64,000 bases of DNA from CBDAUN01 sp965214615. Its GTDB lineage: Bacteria > Pseudomonadota > Gammaproteobacteria > Arenicellales > JAJDZL01. The stretch covers positions 1,116,001 to 1,180,000 of the forward strand of contig OZ243952.1 in assembly GCA_965214615.1 (NCBI GenBank). Reading direction: 5' to 3'. A model generated the notes under the pieces. That model did not search any database. It saw only the letters and a program-made list of their open reading frames with translations, and was not told the origin of the DNA. The position numbers and the translations under genes were made by a program. Numbering within the stretch: position 1 is the stretch's first letter; every line of letters starts with the position of its first letter. This document shows, one piece after another, positions 31,901-39,000 of the stretch.

Positions 31901-34900
31901 TGACCCTGGGACGTGCGCTGCAGGGCGAGGAGACACTTTCGGTGCCCTTGGCCTTCGCTGGAACGGCGACTTTTGGTGCCGATTACACGCTTGCCCGGCC
32001 AAAGACTGCTCCGACCGGCGTAAGCTACGCCAACCTTCAAAGCACTGATCTTGCAACGAGTGCGCCGACGATTTCATTCACCGGTATCGGCAGTGCGGCA
32101 AAAAGCGCAACAGTGGCACTCGCTGCGAAAGAAGACGTTCTTGACGAAGGCGCATCGGAGTCGGTGTCTGTGTCTCTTGGCACGCTTGTCGCTGGCAAGC
32201 TTGACGGCGGCGCCAGTGGTTCAGGCGCATCTACCTTTAATATTGACGATAACGATGATGCACCCGTGATATCGGTTGACGCGCCGAGTGTGACGGAAGG
32301 CGCCAAAGACACCACGGCAACATTGACATTCAAGGTTTCCCTTTCTGCACAGAGCGGGCAGGCGGTTACAGTCGCTTATGCCGAGCACACCGGCGGCACG
32401 GCGACGCAGGGTGAAGACTACGATGCGCTTACATCCGGCACGCTGAGTTTTGCAGCGGGCGATCTTAGCAAGACGATAGCCATCACGGTCAAAGGCGATG
32501 GGCTTGATGAGGCGGATGAGACAGTATTCATACGTCTGTCTTCGCCGACCAACGCGACGTTGAAAGACGGTGATACGGATCTTGATGCAACCGGAACCAT
32601 CACCGATGATGATGATTTGCCGGAGGTGTCGGTGAGCGATGCGGCTGCTGTGACTGAGGGCGATGATGCGAAGGTGACGACAGCGATGCGATTCGAGGTA
32701 TCTTTGTCTGAGGCAAGTGGACGAGCGGTGACGGTGCCTTATACATTGGCTGGCACGGCGACTGAGGGCGAGGACTATGAGCAGGTGGCGAAAAAAGAGT
32801 TAAGTGTTGCCGCTGGCAGTGAAAGTGCTGAGATCGTCATCAAGGTCAAGGGCGACACGCTGGACGAGCCCAATGAGACGATTATCGTCACCCTCGGTGC
32901 TCCGACCAATGCGACGGTGTCGGGCACCGAAGGCGCGGGCGCAGCCAGCGGCACGATCACCGATGATGATGCGACGCCGACGGCGACGCTTTCGTTGGGT
33001 AGTGAAAAAGGGGCTATTCACGAATCGGGTGCGGGCAACTCGACGACAGTGACGGCGAACCTGACGGCGGTCACCTACGAGGCAGTCACGTTGACGGTGT
33101 CGGTTCCGGATGGCGCGCCGGCCAGTCAGCAAGGTGCGACGCTGACGATTGCAGCGGGTCAAACACGAAGCGCCGGCACGGTGACACTCAGCGCAGTGGA
33201 TAACGATGTAGATGCTGCCGACCGGCAGGTGGTTGTGTCGGCTAAAGCTTCCGGTGCCGATGTGGCTGATCCGGCCGATGTGACTTTGACCATCACCGAT
33301 GACGACACCCGCGGCGTGACGGTTGCGGGCGGGTCCTTGAGCATGTCCGAGGCGGACAATGCCGGGACCGAGGGCAGGCGCGAGGATCAGGACAGCTACA
33401 CGGTGGTGCTCGCGAGCGAGCCGACCGACGATGTGCGCGTTGACATTACTGCGCCGGGGATGGTGACCTTGAGCGAATCGCAGCTTACCTTTACTCCGTC
33501 GAACTGGAACAAGGTGCAGACGGTGACGGCGACGGCGGTGAACGACGCCATAGACAACCCTGGAGATGAGCGAGTCGGCCGCATTGCGCATGCGGTGGTT
33601 GCGGGCGGTTCGGACTATGCCGGCGTGAATGCGGCAAGTGTGGAAGTCACGGTGACCGACGATGACGGCGAGCCGGCTTTGAGCATAGATTCGCCGAGCG
33701 TTGCCGAGGGCGACGACGGTACGAGGGCGATGACGTTCAAGGTGACGCTGTCGCCGGCGAGCGGCAAGGCGGTGAGTGTTGTCTATGCGGATGCGGGCAC
33801 GGGGACGGCGGTATCGGCGACGGACTATGCGGCGGTCACTTCGGGCACGCTGAGCTTTGCGGCGGGCGACACTGAAAAGACGGTATCGGTGGCAGTCAAG
33901 GGCGACACGCTGGACGAGCCGAACGAGACGGTTGTTGTGCGTCTGTCTTCGGCCGCCAATGCGGCTCTTAGCGGCGGCAAGTCGACCTTGGACGGCACCG
34001 GCACGATCACCGATGACGATGCGACGCCGACGGCGGCTCTGAAGCTGACTCCGGGCTCCATCTCTGAGAATGGCGGCACGAGCACGGTGGCGGCGACTTT
34101 GAGCGGCGCCTCGAGCCAGGCTGTGACGCTGACGGTTGCAGTTGCAGCGGTATCTCCGGCGGTCTCGGGCGACATTGCGCTGAGCGAGAACAAGACGCTG
34201 ACGATTGCAGCGGGTGAGACGTCGAGCACCGGTACGGTGACGGTCACCGCCCGGGACAATGATGCGGATGCGCCGGACAAGGCGTTCACCGTCTCGGCTG
34301 GCGCAAGCGGCGGCGGGGTGGCGGATCCGTCACCGGTGACGCTGGCGGTCACGGATGACGATGATGCGCCGACGGTGTCGGTGTCCGATGCGGCTTCGGT
34401 GACCGAGGGCGACAGAGGCACTGTGAACATGAGTTTTGCGGTGAGCCTGTCAGCGGCGAGCGCCAGGGCGGTCACGGTGCCTTACACCCTGACGGGCACG
34501 GCGGCGGGCGCCAGCGACTACGAGACGCCGGCGAGTGCGAGTCTTTCGATTCCGGCGGGCGATTCCGGCGGCACGATCGTCATCAAGGTCAAGGGCGACA
34601 CGCTGGACGAGCCCAATGAGACGATTATCGTCACCCTCGGTGCTCCGACCAATGCGACGGTGTCGGGCACCGAAGGCGCGGGCGCGGCAACCGGTACGAT
34701 CAATGACGACGACGCAACGCCGACGGTGACGCTGAAGCTGACTCCGGGCTCGATCGCCGAGAATGGCGGCACGAGCACGGTGGCGGCGACTTTGAGCGGC
34801 GCCTCGAGCCAGGCTGTGACGCTGACGGTTGCAGTTGCAGCGGTATCTCCGGCGGTCTCGGGCGACATTGCGCTGAGCGAGAACAAGACGCTGACGATTG

Positions 34901-36024
34901 CAGCGGGTGAGACGGCGAGCACCGGCGCGGTGACGGTCACCGCCCGGGACAATGATGCGGATGCGCCGGACAAGGCGTTCACCGTCTCGGCTGGCGCAAG
35001 CGGCGGCGGGGTGGCGGATCCGTCACCGGTGACGCTGGCGGTCACGGATGACGATGATGCGCCGACGGTGTCGGTGTCCGATGCGGCTTCGGTGACCGAG
35101 GGCGACAGAGGCACTGTGAACATGAGTTTTGCGGTGAGCCTGTCAGCGGCGAGCGCCAGGGCGGTCACGGTGCCTTACACCCTGACGGGCACGGCGGCGG
35201 GCGCCAGCGACTACGAGACGCCGGCGAGTGCGAGTCTTTCGATTCCGGCGGGCGATTCCGGCGGCACGATCGTCATCAAGGTCAAGGGCGACACGCTGGA
35301 CGAGCCCAATGAGACGATTATCGTCACCCTCGGTGCTCCGACCAATGCGACGGTGTCGGGCACCGAAGGCGCGGGCGCGGCAACCGGTACGATCAATGAC
35401 GACGACGCAACGCCGACGGTGACGCTGAAGCTGACTCCGGGCTCCATCTCTGAGAATGGCGGCACGAGCACGGTGGCGGCGACTTTGAGCGGCGCCTCGA
35501 GCCAGGCTGTGACGCTGACGGTTGCAGCTGCAGCGGTATCTCCGGCGGTCTCGGGCGACATTGCGCTGAGCGAGAACAAGACGCTGACGATTGCAGCGGG
35601 TGAGACGTCGAGCACCGGCGCGGTGACGGTCACCGCCCGGGACAATGATGCGGATGCGCCGGACAAGGCGTTCACCGTATCGGCTGGCGCAAGCGGCGGC
35701 AATGGCGTTGGCGCCCCGGACAGTGTAACGCTGGCGGTCACGGATGACGATGATGCGCCGACGGTGTCGGTGTCCGATGCGGCTTCGGTGACCGAGGGCG
35801 ACAGAGGCACTGTGAACATGAGTTTTGCGGTGAGCCTGTCAGCGGCGAGCGCCAGGGCGGTCACGGTGCCTTACGCCCTGACGGGCACGGCGGCGGGCGC
35901 ATGTCCGAGGCGGACAATGCCGGGACCGAGGGCAGGCGCGAGGATCAGGACAGCTACACGGTGGTGCTCGCGAGCGAGCCGACCGACGATGTGCGCGTTG
36001 ACATTACTGCGCCGGGGATGGTGA
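16684..36024 (+). CDS. Giant Calx-beta repeat surface protein, central segment
   Basis: Central 6,446-codon open frame of the same giant gene. The GTG at 16684 is simply the first start codon after the lesion. In-frame coding (GNGVGAPDSVTLTV) already runs upstream of it, there is no ribosome binding site, and no signal peptide. So alone it would not be exported, and its expression as a separate protein is doubtful. It consists almost wholly of recent Calx-beta-type modules. Counting by eye across the array gives about eight TRGVTVAGG units, eight GEPALSIDSPS units, sixteen LKLTPGSI units and thirteen SVSDAASVTEGDRG units, with rarer types between them. Every module ends in an acidic DDD turn. 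At 35900 the frame crosses a junction joining two unrelated points of the repeat. It then reads out of phase to a stop at 36024, so the barrel-encoding part is in another frame. Confidence 0.8.
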   Translation: MTVAGGSLSMSEADNAGTEGRREDQDSYTVVLASEPTDDVRVDITAPGMVTLSESQLTFTPSNWNKVQTVTATAVNDAIDNPGDERVGRIAHAVVAGGSDYAGVNAASVEVTVADDDAAPGGIALSVDKAVIEEDAATATVTVTATVSGGTAYADARTVTVTVGDKDDSATEGADYADVAKFDIDIGAGSTSASKSFTLDPVDDVLDEVAEALSIEGESGGVSISGALIEITDNDATAVTLEASGSAISESGGTKTITVTLGRALEGEETLTVPLSFAGTATFGVDYTLARPKTVPTGVSYANLQSADLSASAPTISFTGIGSAAKSATVTLAAKEDVLDEGASESVSLSLGTLVAGKLDGGASGSGTPSFNIDDNDDTPAIELSVSPAEVGEDDEPTRVTVTATLGGEARFAAEQVLEVTVGTSSAGAGVAEDGKDYKSVSPFGITILAGAASGEAEFTLTLVDDSIFEPSEQVPVDGDLEGVQVTGTAVTINEDDSAPTALTFKAEIGQGDASHEVAEDVKTPPTITVTATLSGGVTFSTAKAVTVTVGGEDDTAAEGDDYQAVDQFTFDIAAESSSGTGSFTFTPVDDAIDEGDETVSISGSLAGSDEVVGLASITIVDDDTRGISVSPVALTLDEVDDPSTPGTFEHQKTYTVELDSEPTGTVTVNLSGGDTKIATLSDTSLEFTSSDWDAQTVTVTAVADAIDNAGDARSVRIAHTVSAADTDYEDQIAAPVEVTVTDDDGEPALSIDSPSVAEGDDGTKAMTFKVTLSPASGKAVSVVYADAGTGTAVSATDYAAVTSGTLSFAAGDTEKTVSVAVKGDTLDEPNETVVVRLSSAANAALSGGKSNLDGTGTITDDDATPTAALKLTPGSISENGGTSTVAATLSGASSQAVTLTVAVAAVSPAVSGDIALSENKTLTIAAGETSSTGAVTVTARDNDADAPDKAFTVSAGASGGNGVGAPDSVTLAVTDDDDAPTVSVSDAASVTEGDRGTVNMSFAVSLSAASARAVTVPYTLTGTAAGASDYETPASASLSIPAGDSGGTIVIKVKGDTLDEPNETIIVTLGAPTNATVSGTEGAGAASGTITDDDATPTATLSLGSEKGAIHESGAGNSTTVTANLTAVTYEAVTLTVSVPDGAPASQQGATLTIAAGQTRSAGTVTLSAVDNDVDAADRQVVVSAKASGADVADPADVTLTITDDDTRGVTVAGGSLSMSEADNAGTEGRREDQDSYTVVLASEPTDDVRVDITAPGMVTLSESQLTFTPSNWNKVQTVTATAVNDAIDNPGDERVGRIAHAVVAGGSDYAGVNAASVEVTVTDDDGEPALSIDSPSVAEGDDGTRAMTFKVTLSPASGKAVSVVYADAGTGTAVSATDYAAVTSGTLSFAAGDTEKTVSVAVKGDTLDEPNETVVVRLSSAANAALSGGKSTLDGTGTITDDDATPTAALKLTPGSISENGGTSTVTATLSGASSQAVTLTVAVAAVSPAVSGDIALSENKTLTIAAGETSSTGTVTVTARDNDADAPDKAFTVSAGASGGGVADPSPVTLAVTDDDDAPTVSVSDAASVTEGDRGTVNMSFAVSLSAASARAVTVPYALTGTAAGASDYETPASASLSIPAGDSGGTIVIKVKGDTVDEPNETIIVTLGAPTNATVSGTEGAGAASGSITDDDATAVVLEASGSAISENGGTKTITVTLGRALQGEETLSVPLAFAGTATFGADYTLARPKTAPTGVSYANLQSTDLATSAPTISFTGIGSAAKSATVTLAAKEDVLDEGASESVSVSLGTLVAGKLDGGASGSGASTFNIDDNDDAPVISVDAPSVTEGAKDTTATLTFKVSLSAQSGQAVTVAYAEHTGGTATQGEDYDALTSGTLSFAAGDLSKTIAITVKGDGLDEADETVFIRLSSPTNATLKDGDTDLDATGTITDDDDLPEVSVSDAAAVTEGDDAKVTTAMRFEVSLSEASGRAVTVPYTLAGTATEGEDYEQVAKKELSVAAGSESAEIVIKVKGDTLDEPNETIIVTLGAPTNATVSGTEGAGAASGTINDDDATPTVTLKLTPGSIAENGGTSTVAATLSGASSQAVTLTVAAAAVSPAVSGDIALSENKTLTIAAGETASTGAVTVTARDNDADAPDKAFTVSAGASGGGVADPSPVTLAVTDDDDAPTVSVSDAASVTEGDRGTVNMSFAVSLSAASARAVTVPYTLTGTAAGASDYETPASASLSIPAGDSGGTIVIKVKGDTVDEPNETIIVTLGAPTNATVSGTEGAGAASGSITDDDATAVVLEASGSAISENGGTKTITVTLGRALQGEETLSVPLAFAGTATFGADYTLARPKTAPTGVSYANLQSTDLATSAPTISFTGIGSAAKSATVALAAKEDVLDEGASESVSVSLGTLVAGKLDGGASGSGASTFNIDDNDDAPVISVDAPSVTEGAKDTTATLTFKVSLSAQSGQAVTVAYAEHTGGTATQGEDYDALTSGTLSFAAGDLSKTIAITVKGDGLDEADETVFIRLSSPTNATLKDGDTDLDATGTITDDDDLPEVSVSDAAAVTEGDDAKVTTAMRFEVSLSEASGRAVTVPYTLAGTATEGEDYEQVAKKELSVAAGSESAEIVIKVKGDTLDEPNETIIVTLGAPTNATVSGTEGAGAASGTINDDDATPTVTLKLTPGSIAENGGTSTVAATLSGASSQAVTLTVAAAAVSPAVSGDIALSENKTLTIAAGETASTGAVTVTARDNDADAPDKTFTVSAGASGGNGVGAPDSVTLTVTDDDTRGVTVAGGSLSMSEADNAGTEGRREDQDSYTVVLASEPTDDVRVDITAPGMVTLSESQLTFTPSNWNKVQTVTATAVNDAIDNPGDERVGRIAHAVVAGGSDYAGVNAASVEVTVTDDDGEPALSIDSPSVAEGDDGTRAMTFKVTLSPASGKAVSVVYADAGTGTAVSATDYAAVTSGTLSFAAGDTEKTVSVAVKGDTLDEPNETVVVRLSSAANAALSGGKSTLDGTGTITDDDATPTAALKLTPGSISENGGTSTVTATLSGASSQAVTLTVAVAAVSPAVSGDIALSENKTLTIAAGETSSTGTVTVTARDNDADAPDKAFTVSAGASGGGVADPSPVTLAVTDDDDAPTVSVSDAASVTEGDRGTVNMSFAVSLSAASARAVTVPYTLTGTAAGASDYETPASASLSIPAGDSGGTIVIKVKGDTLDEPNETIIVTLGAPTNATVSGTEGAGAATGTINDDDATPTVTLKLTPGSISENGGTSTVAATLSGASSQAVTLTVAAAAVSPAVSGDIALSENKTLTIAAGETASTGTVTVTARDNDVDAADKTFTVSAGASGGNGVGAPDSVTLTVTDDDTRGVTVAGGSLSMSEADNAGTEGRREDQDSYTVVLASEPTDDVRVDITAPGMVTLSESQLTFTPSNWNKVQTVTATAVNDAIDNPGDERVGRIAHAVVAGGSDYAGVNAASVEVTVTDDDGEPALSIDSPSVAEGDDGTRAMTFKVTLSPASGKAVSVVYADAGTGTAVSATDYAAVTSGTLSFAAGDTEKTVSVAVKGDTLDEPNETVVVRLSSAANAALSGGKSNLDGTGTITDDDATPTAALKLTPGSISENGGTSTVTATLSGASSQAVTLTVAVAAVSPAVSGDIALSENKTLTIAAGETSSTGAVTVTARDNDADAPDKAFTVSAGASGGNGVGAPDSVTLAVTDDDDAPTVSVSDAASVTEGDRGTVNMSFAVSLSAASARAVTVPYTLTGTAAGASDYETPASASLSIPAGDSGGTIVIKVKGDTLDEPNETIIVTLGAPTNATVSGTEGAGAATGTINDDDATPTVTLKLTPGSISENGGTSTVAATLSGASSQAVTLTVAAAAVSPAVSGDIALSENKTLTIAAGETSSTGTVTVTARDNDVDAADKTFTVSAGASGGNGVGAPDSVTLTVTDDDTRGVTVAGGSLSMSEADNAGTEGRREDQDSYTVVLASEPTDDVRVDITAPGMVTLSESQLTFTPSNWNKVQTVTATAVNDAIDNPGDERVGRIAHAVVAGGSDYAGVNAASVEVTVADDDAAPGGIALSVDKAVIEEDAATATVTVTATVSGGTAYADARTVTVTVGDKDDSATEGADYADVAKFDIDIGAGSTSASKSFTLDPVDDVLDEVAEALSIEGESGGVSISGALIEITDNDATAVTLEASGSAISESGGTKTITVTLGRALEGEETLTVPLSFAGTATFGVDYTLARPKTVPTGVSYANLQSADLSASAPTISFTGIGSAAKSATVTLAAKEDVLDEGASESVSLSLGTLVAGKLDGGASGSGTPSFNIDDNDDTPAIELSVSPAEVGEDDEPTRVTVTATLGGEARFAAEQVLEVTVGTSSAGAGVAEDGKDYKSVSPFGITILAGAASGEAEFTLTLVDDSIFEPSEQVPVDGDLEGVQVTGTAVTINEDDSAPTALTFKAEIGQGDASHEVAEDVKTPPTITVTATLSGGVTFSTAKAVTVTVGGEDDTAAEGDDYQAVDQFTFDIAAESSSGTGSFTFTPVDDAIDEGDETVSISGSLAGSDEVVGLASITIVDDDTRGISVSPVALTLDEVDDPSTPGTFEHQKTYTVELDSEPTGTVTVNLSGGDTKIATLSDTSLEFTSSDWDAQTVTVTAVADAIDNAGDARSVRIAHTVSAADTDYEDQIAAPVEVTVTDDDGEPALSIDSPSVAEGDDGTKAMTFKVTLSPASGKAVSVVYADAGTGTAVSATDYAAVTSGTLSFAAGDTEKTVSVAVKGDTLDEPNETVVVRLSSAANAALSGGKSTLDGTGTITDDDATPTAALKLTPGSISENGGTSTVAATLSGASSQAVTLTVAVAAVSPAVSGDIALSENKTLTIAAGETSSTGAVTVTARDNDADAPDKAFTVSAGASGGNGVGAPDSVTLAVTDDDDAPTVSVSDAASVTEGDRGTVNMSFAVSLSAASARAVTVPYTLTGTAAGASDYETPASASLSIPAGDSGGTIVIKVKGDTLDEPNETIIVTLGAPTNATVSGTEGAGAASGSITDDDATAVVLEASGSAISENGGTKTITVTLGRALQGEETLSVPLAFAGTATFGADYTLARPKTAPTGVSYANLQSTDLATSAPTISFTGIGSAAKSATVALAAKEDVLDEGASESVSVSLGTLVAGKLDGGASGSGASTFNIDDNDDAPVISVDAPSVTEGAKDTTATLTFKVSLSAQSGQAVTVAYAEHTGGTATQGEDYDALTSGTLSFAAGDLSKTIAITVKGDGLDEADETVFIRLSSPTNATLKDGDTDLDATGTITDDDDLPEVSVSDAAAVTEGDDAKVTTAMRFEVSLSEASGRAVTVPYTLAGTATEGEDYEQVAKKELSVAAGSESAEIVIKVKGDTLDEPNETIIVTLGAPTNATVSGTEGAGAASGTITDDDATPTATLSLGSEKGAIHESGAGNSTTVTANLTAVTYEAVTLTVSVPDGAPASQQGATLTIAAGQTRSAGTVTLSAVDNDVDAADRQVVVSAKASGADVADPADVTLTITDDDTRGVTVAGGSLSMSEADNAGTEGRREDQDSYTVVLASEPTDDVRVDITAPGMVTLSESQLTFTPSNWNKVQTVTATAVNDAIDNPGDERVGRIAHAVVAGGSDYAGVNAASVEVTVTDDDGEPALSIDSPSVAEGDDGTRAMTFKVTLSPASGKAVSVVYADAGTGTAVSATDYAAVTSGTLSFAAGDTEKTVSVAVKGDTLDEPNETVVVRLSSAANAALSGGKSTLDGTGTITDDDATPTAALKLTPGSISENGGTSTVAATLSGASSQAVTLTVAVAAVSPAVSGDIALSENKTLTIAAGETSSTGTVTVTARDNDADAPDKAFTVSAGASGGGVADPSPVTLAVTDDDDAPTVSVSDAASVTEGDRGTVNMSFAVSLSAASARAVTVPYTLTGTAAGASDYETPASASLSIPAGDSGGTIVIKVKGDTLDEPNETIIVTLGAPTNATVSGTEGAGAATGTINDDDATPTVTLKLTPGSIAENGGTSTVAATLSGASSQAVTLTVAVAAVSPAVSGDIALSENKTLTIAAGETASTGAVTVTARDNDADAPDKAFTVSAGASGGGVADPSPVTLAVTDDDDAPTVSVSDAASVTEGDRGTVNMSFAVSLSAASARAVTVPYTLTGTAAGASDYETPASASLSIPAGDSGGTIVIKVKGDTLDEPNETIIVTLGAPTNATVSGTEGAGAATGTINDDDATPTVTLKLTPGSISENGGTSTVAATLSGASSQAVTLTVAAAAVSPAVSGDIALSENKTLTIAAGETSSTGAVTVTARDNDADAPDKAFTVSAGASGGNGVGAPDSVTLAVTDDDDAPTVSVSDAASVTEGDRGTVNMSFAVSLSAASARAVTVPYALTGTAAGACPRRTMPGPRAGARIRTATRWCSRASRPTMCALTLLRRGW
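21681..23513 (+). repeat. 1.83-kb repeat block, copy 2
   Basis: Direct tandem neighbour of copy 3 (period 1,833 bp) and a near-identical match to copy 1 at an offset of 7,770 bp. Confidence 0.75.
23514..24973 (+). repeat. 1.83-kb repeat block, copy 3 (shortened)
   Basis: Follows copy 2 head to tail, then diverges near 24974, where it enters a GNGVGAPDS module and the next TRGVTVAGG unit. Confidence 0.7.
25027..28533 (+). repeat. Tandem pair of 1.75-kb repeat blocks
   Basis: Two head-to-tail blocks (25027-26778 and 26779-28533, periods 1,752 and 1,755 bp). Each consists of TRGVTVAGG, GEPALSIDSPS, LKLTPGSI, EGDRGTV and LKLTPGSI modules. The 3-bp length difference comes from the variable GGV/GNGVG loop. 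A third block of this kind, with the same 1,752-bp period, lies at 35901-37613 with its first bases missing. Confidence 0.75.
28347..31799 (+). repeat. 3.45-kb segmental duplication, copy 2
   Basis: Near-identical second copy of 16485-19937. It differs by a CTAGAC for CTGGAC change near 31024 and an ACC for AAC change near 31099, and has the intact base that copy 1 lacks. Confidence 0.75.
31801..32940 (+). repeat. 1.83-kb repeat block, copy 4 (partial)
   Basis: Matches the first ~1.14 kb of the block at 13911-15748. It then continues into the rare LSLGSEKGAIHESG module, which otherwise occurs only at about 19970. Confidence 0.65.
34368..35753 (+). repeat. Tandem 693-bp doublet
   Basis: Two head-to-tail copies of a 231-residue pair, an EGDRGTV module plus an LKLTPGSI module, with an exact period of 693 bp. 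It is the smallest in-register amplification step visible. The same doublet occurs near 15.6/16.3 kb. Confidence 0.7.
35898..35903 (+). other. Frame-breaking junction in the giant gene
   Basis: The EGDRGTV module sequence GGCGGGCGC stops in mid-module and is joined directly to ATGTCCGAGG, the middle of a TRGVTVAGG module. Only 2 bp (GC) are shared at the join. The register changes by one frame, so the central segment runs into a stop at 36024 while the downstream coding continues from 35901. Confidence 0.8.
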
Positions 36025-39000
36025 CCTTGAGCGAATCGCAGCTTACCTTTACTCCGTCGAACTGGAACAAGGTGCAGACGGTGACGGCGACGGCGGTGAA
36101 CGACGCCATAGACAACCCTGGAGATGAGCGAGTCGGCCGCATTGCGCATGCGGTGGTTGCGGGCGGTTCGGACTATGCCGGCGTGAATGCGGCAAGTGTG
36201 GAAGTCACGGTGGCCGACGATGACGGCGAGCCGGCTTTGAGCATAGATTCGCCGAGCGTTGCCGAGGGCGACGACGGTACGAGGGCGATGACGTTCAAGG
36301 TGACGCTGTCGCCGGCGAGCGGCAAGGCGGTGAGTGTTGTCTATGCGGATGCGGGCACAGGGACAGCGGTTTCGGCGACGGACTATGCGGCGGTCACTTC
36401 GGGCACGCTGAGCTTTGCGGCGGGCGACACTGAAAAGACGGTATCGGTGGCAGTCAAGGGCGACACGCTGGACGAGCCGAACGAGACGGTTGTTGTGCGT
36501 CTGTCTTCGGCCGCCAATGCGGCTCTTAGCGGCGGCAAGTCGACCTTGGACGGCACCGGCACGATCACCGATGACGATGCGACGCCGACGGCGGCTCTGA
36601 AGCTGACTCCGGGCTCCATCTCTGAGAATGGCGGCACGAGCACGGTGGCGGCGACTTTGAGCGGCGCCTCGAGCCAGGCTGTGACGCTGACGGTTGCAGT
36701 TGCAGCGGTATCTCCGGCGGTCTCGGGCGACATTGCGCTGAGCGAGAACAAGACGCTGACGATTGCAGCGGGTGAGACGGCGAGCACCGGCGCGGTGACG
36801 GTCACCGCCCGGGACAATGATGCGGATGCGCCGGACAAGGCGTTCACCGTATCGGCTGGCGCAAGCGGCGGCGGGGTGGCGGATCCGTCACCGGTGACGC
36901 TGGCGGTCACGGATGACGATGATGCGCCGACGGTGTCGGTGTCCGATGCGGCTTCGGTGACCGAGGGCGACAGAGGCACTGTGAACATGAGTTTTGCGGT
37001 GAGCCTGTCAGCGGCGAGCGCCAGGGCGGTCACGGTGCCTTACGCCCTGACGGGCACGGCGGCGGGCGCCAGCGACTACGAGACGCCGGCGAGTGCGAGT
37101 CTTTCGATTCCGGCGGGCGATTCCGGCGGCACGATCGTCATCAAGGTCAAGGGCGACACGCTGGACGAGCCCAATGAGACGATTATCGTCACCCTCGGTG
37201 CTCCGACCAATGCGACGGTGTCGGGCACCGAAGGCGCGGGCGCGGCAACCGGTACGATCAATGACGACGACGCAACGCCGACGGTGACGCTGAAGCTGAC
37301 TCCGGGCTCCATCTCTGAGAATGGCGGCACGAGCACGGTGGCGGCGACTTTGAGCGGCGCCTCGAGCCAGGCTGTGACGCTGACGGTTGCAGCTGCAGCG
37401 GTATCTCCGGCGGTCTCGGGCGACATTGCGCTGAGCGAGAACAAGACGCTGACGATTGCAGCGGGTGAGACGGCGAGCACCGGCACGGTGACGGTCACCG
37501 CCCGGGACAATGATGCGGATGCGGCGGACAAGGCGTTCACCGTCTCGGCTGGCGCAAGCGGCGGCAATGGCGTTGGCGCCCCGGACAGTGTAACGCTGAC
37601 GGTCACCGATGACGACACCCGCGGCGTGACGGTTGCGGGCGGGTCCTTGAGCATGTCCGAGGCGGACAATGCCGGGACCGAGGGCAGGCGCGAGGATCAG
37701 GACAGCTACACGGTGGTGCTCGCGAGCGAGCCGACCGACGATGTGCGCGTTGACATTACTGCGCCGGGGATGGTGACCTTGAGCGAATCGCAGCTTACCT
37801 TTACTCCGTCGAACTGGAACAAGGTGCAGACGGTGACGGCGACGGCGGTGAACGACGCCATAGACAACCCTGGAGATGAGCGAGTCGGCCGCATTGCGCA
37901 TGCGGTGGTTGCGGGCGGTTCGGACTATGCCGGCGTGAATGCGGCAAGTGTGGAAGTCACGGTGGCCGACGATGACGGCGAGCCGGCTTTGAGCATAGAT
38001 TCGCCGAGCGTTGCCGAGGGCGACGACGGTACGAGGGCGATGACGTTCAAGGTGACGCTGTCGCCGGCGAGCGGCAAGGCGGTGAGTGTTGTCTATGCGG
38101 ATGCGGGCACGGGGACGGCGGTTTCGGCGACGGACTATGCGGCGGTCACTTCGGGCACGCTGAGCTTTGCGGCGGGCGACACTGAAAAGACGGTATCGGT
38201 GGCAGTCAAGGGCGACACGCTGGACGAGCCGAACGAGACGGTTGTTGTGCGTCTGTCTTCGGCCGCCAATGCGGCTCTTAGCGGCGGCAAGTCGACCTTG
38301 GACGGCACCGGCACGATCACCGATGACGATGCGACGCCGACGGTGTCGGTAACCGATGCGGCATCGGTGGTCGAGGGCGACAGCGGCACTGCGAACATGA
38401 GTTTTGCGGTGAGCCTGTCAGCGGCGAGTGCTAGGGCGATCACGGTGCCTTATGCCCTGACGGGCACGGCGGCGGGCGCCAGCGACTACGAGACGCCGGC
38501 GACTGCGAGTCTTTCGATTCCGGCGGGCGATTCCGGCGGCACGATCGTCATCAAGGTCAAGGGCGACACGCTGGACGAGCCCAATGAGACGATTATCGTC
38601 ACCCTCGGTGCTCCGACCAATGCGACGGTGTCGAGCACCCAGGGTGCCGGCACAGCCAGCGGCACGATCACCGATGACGACGGCACGCCGACGCTGAGTA
38701 TTAACTCCCCGAGCGTTGCCGAGGGCGACAGCGGCACGAAGGCGATGACGTTCAAGGTGACGCTGTCGCCGGCGAGCGGCAAGGTGGTGAGCGTTGTCTA
38801 TGCGGATGCGGGTACAGGGACAGCGGTTTCGGCGACGGACTATGCGGCAATCACTTCCGGTACGTTGATATTCGCCGCTGGCGACACCGAAAAGACGGTG
38901 TCGGTTACCGTAAATGGCGACACGCTAGATGAGCCAAACGAGACGGTTGTCCTGCGCCTGACTTCGTCCACGAATGTCACTTTCAAAGGTGGTGGTCAAA

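Noticed and set aside
16433..35903. Programmed frameshifting as an explanation for the two frame breaks
   Set aside because: Neither site has a slippery heptamer with a downstream structure. Both are deletions or joins relative to intact copies of the same repeat.
12850..38690. CRISPR or satellite-like array
   Set aside because: The repeats are long, in frame, and translate to Calx-beta modules. There are no short repeats with unique spacers.
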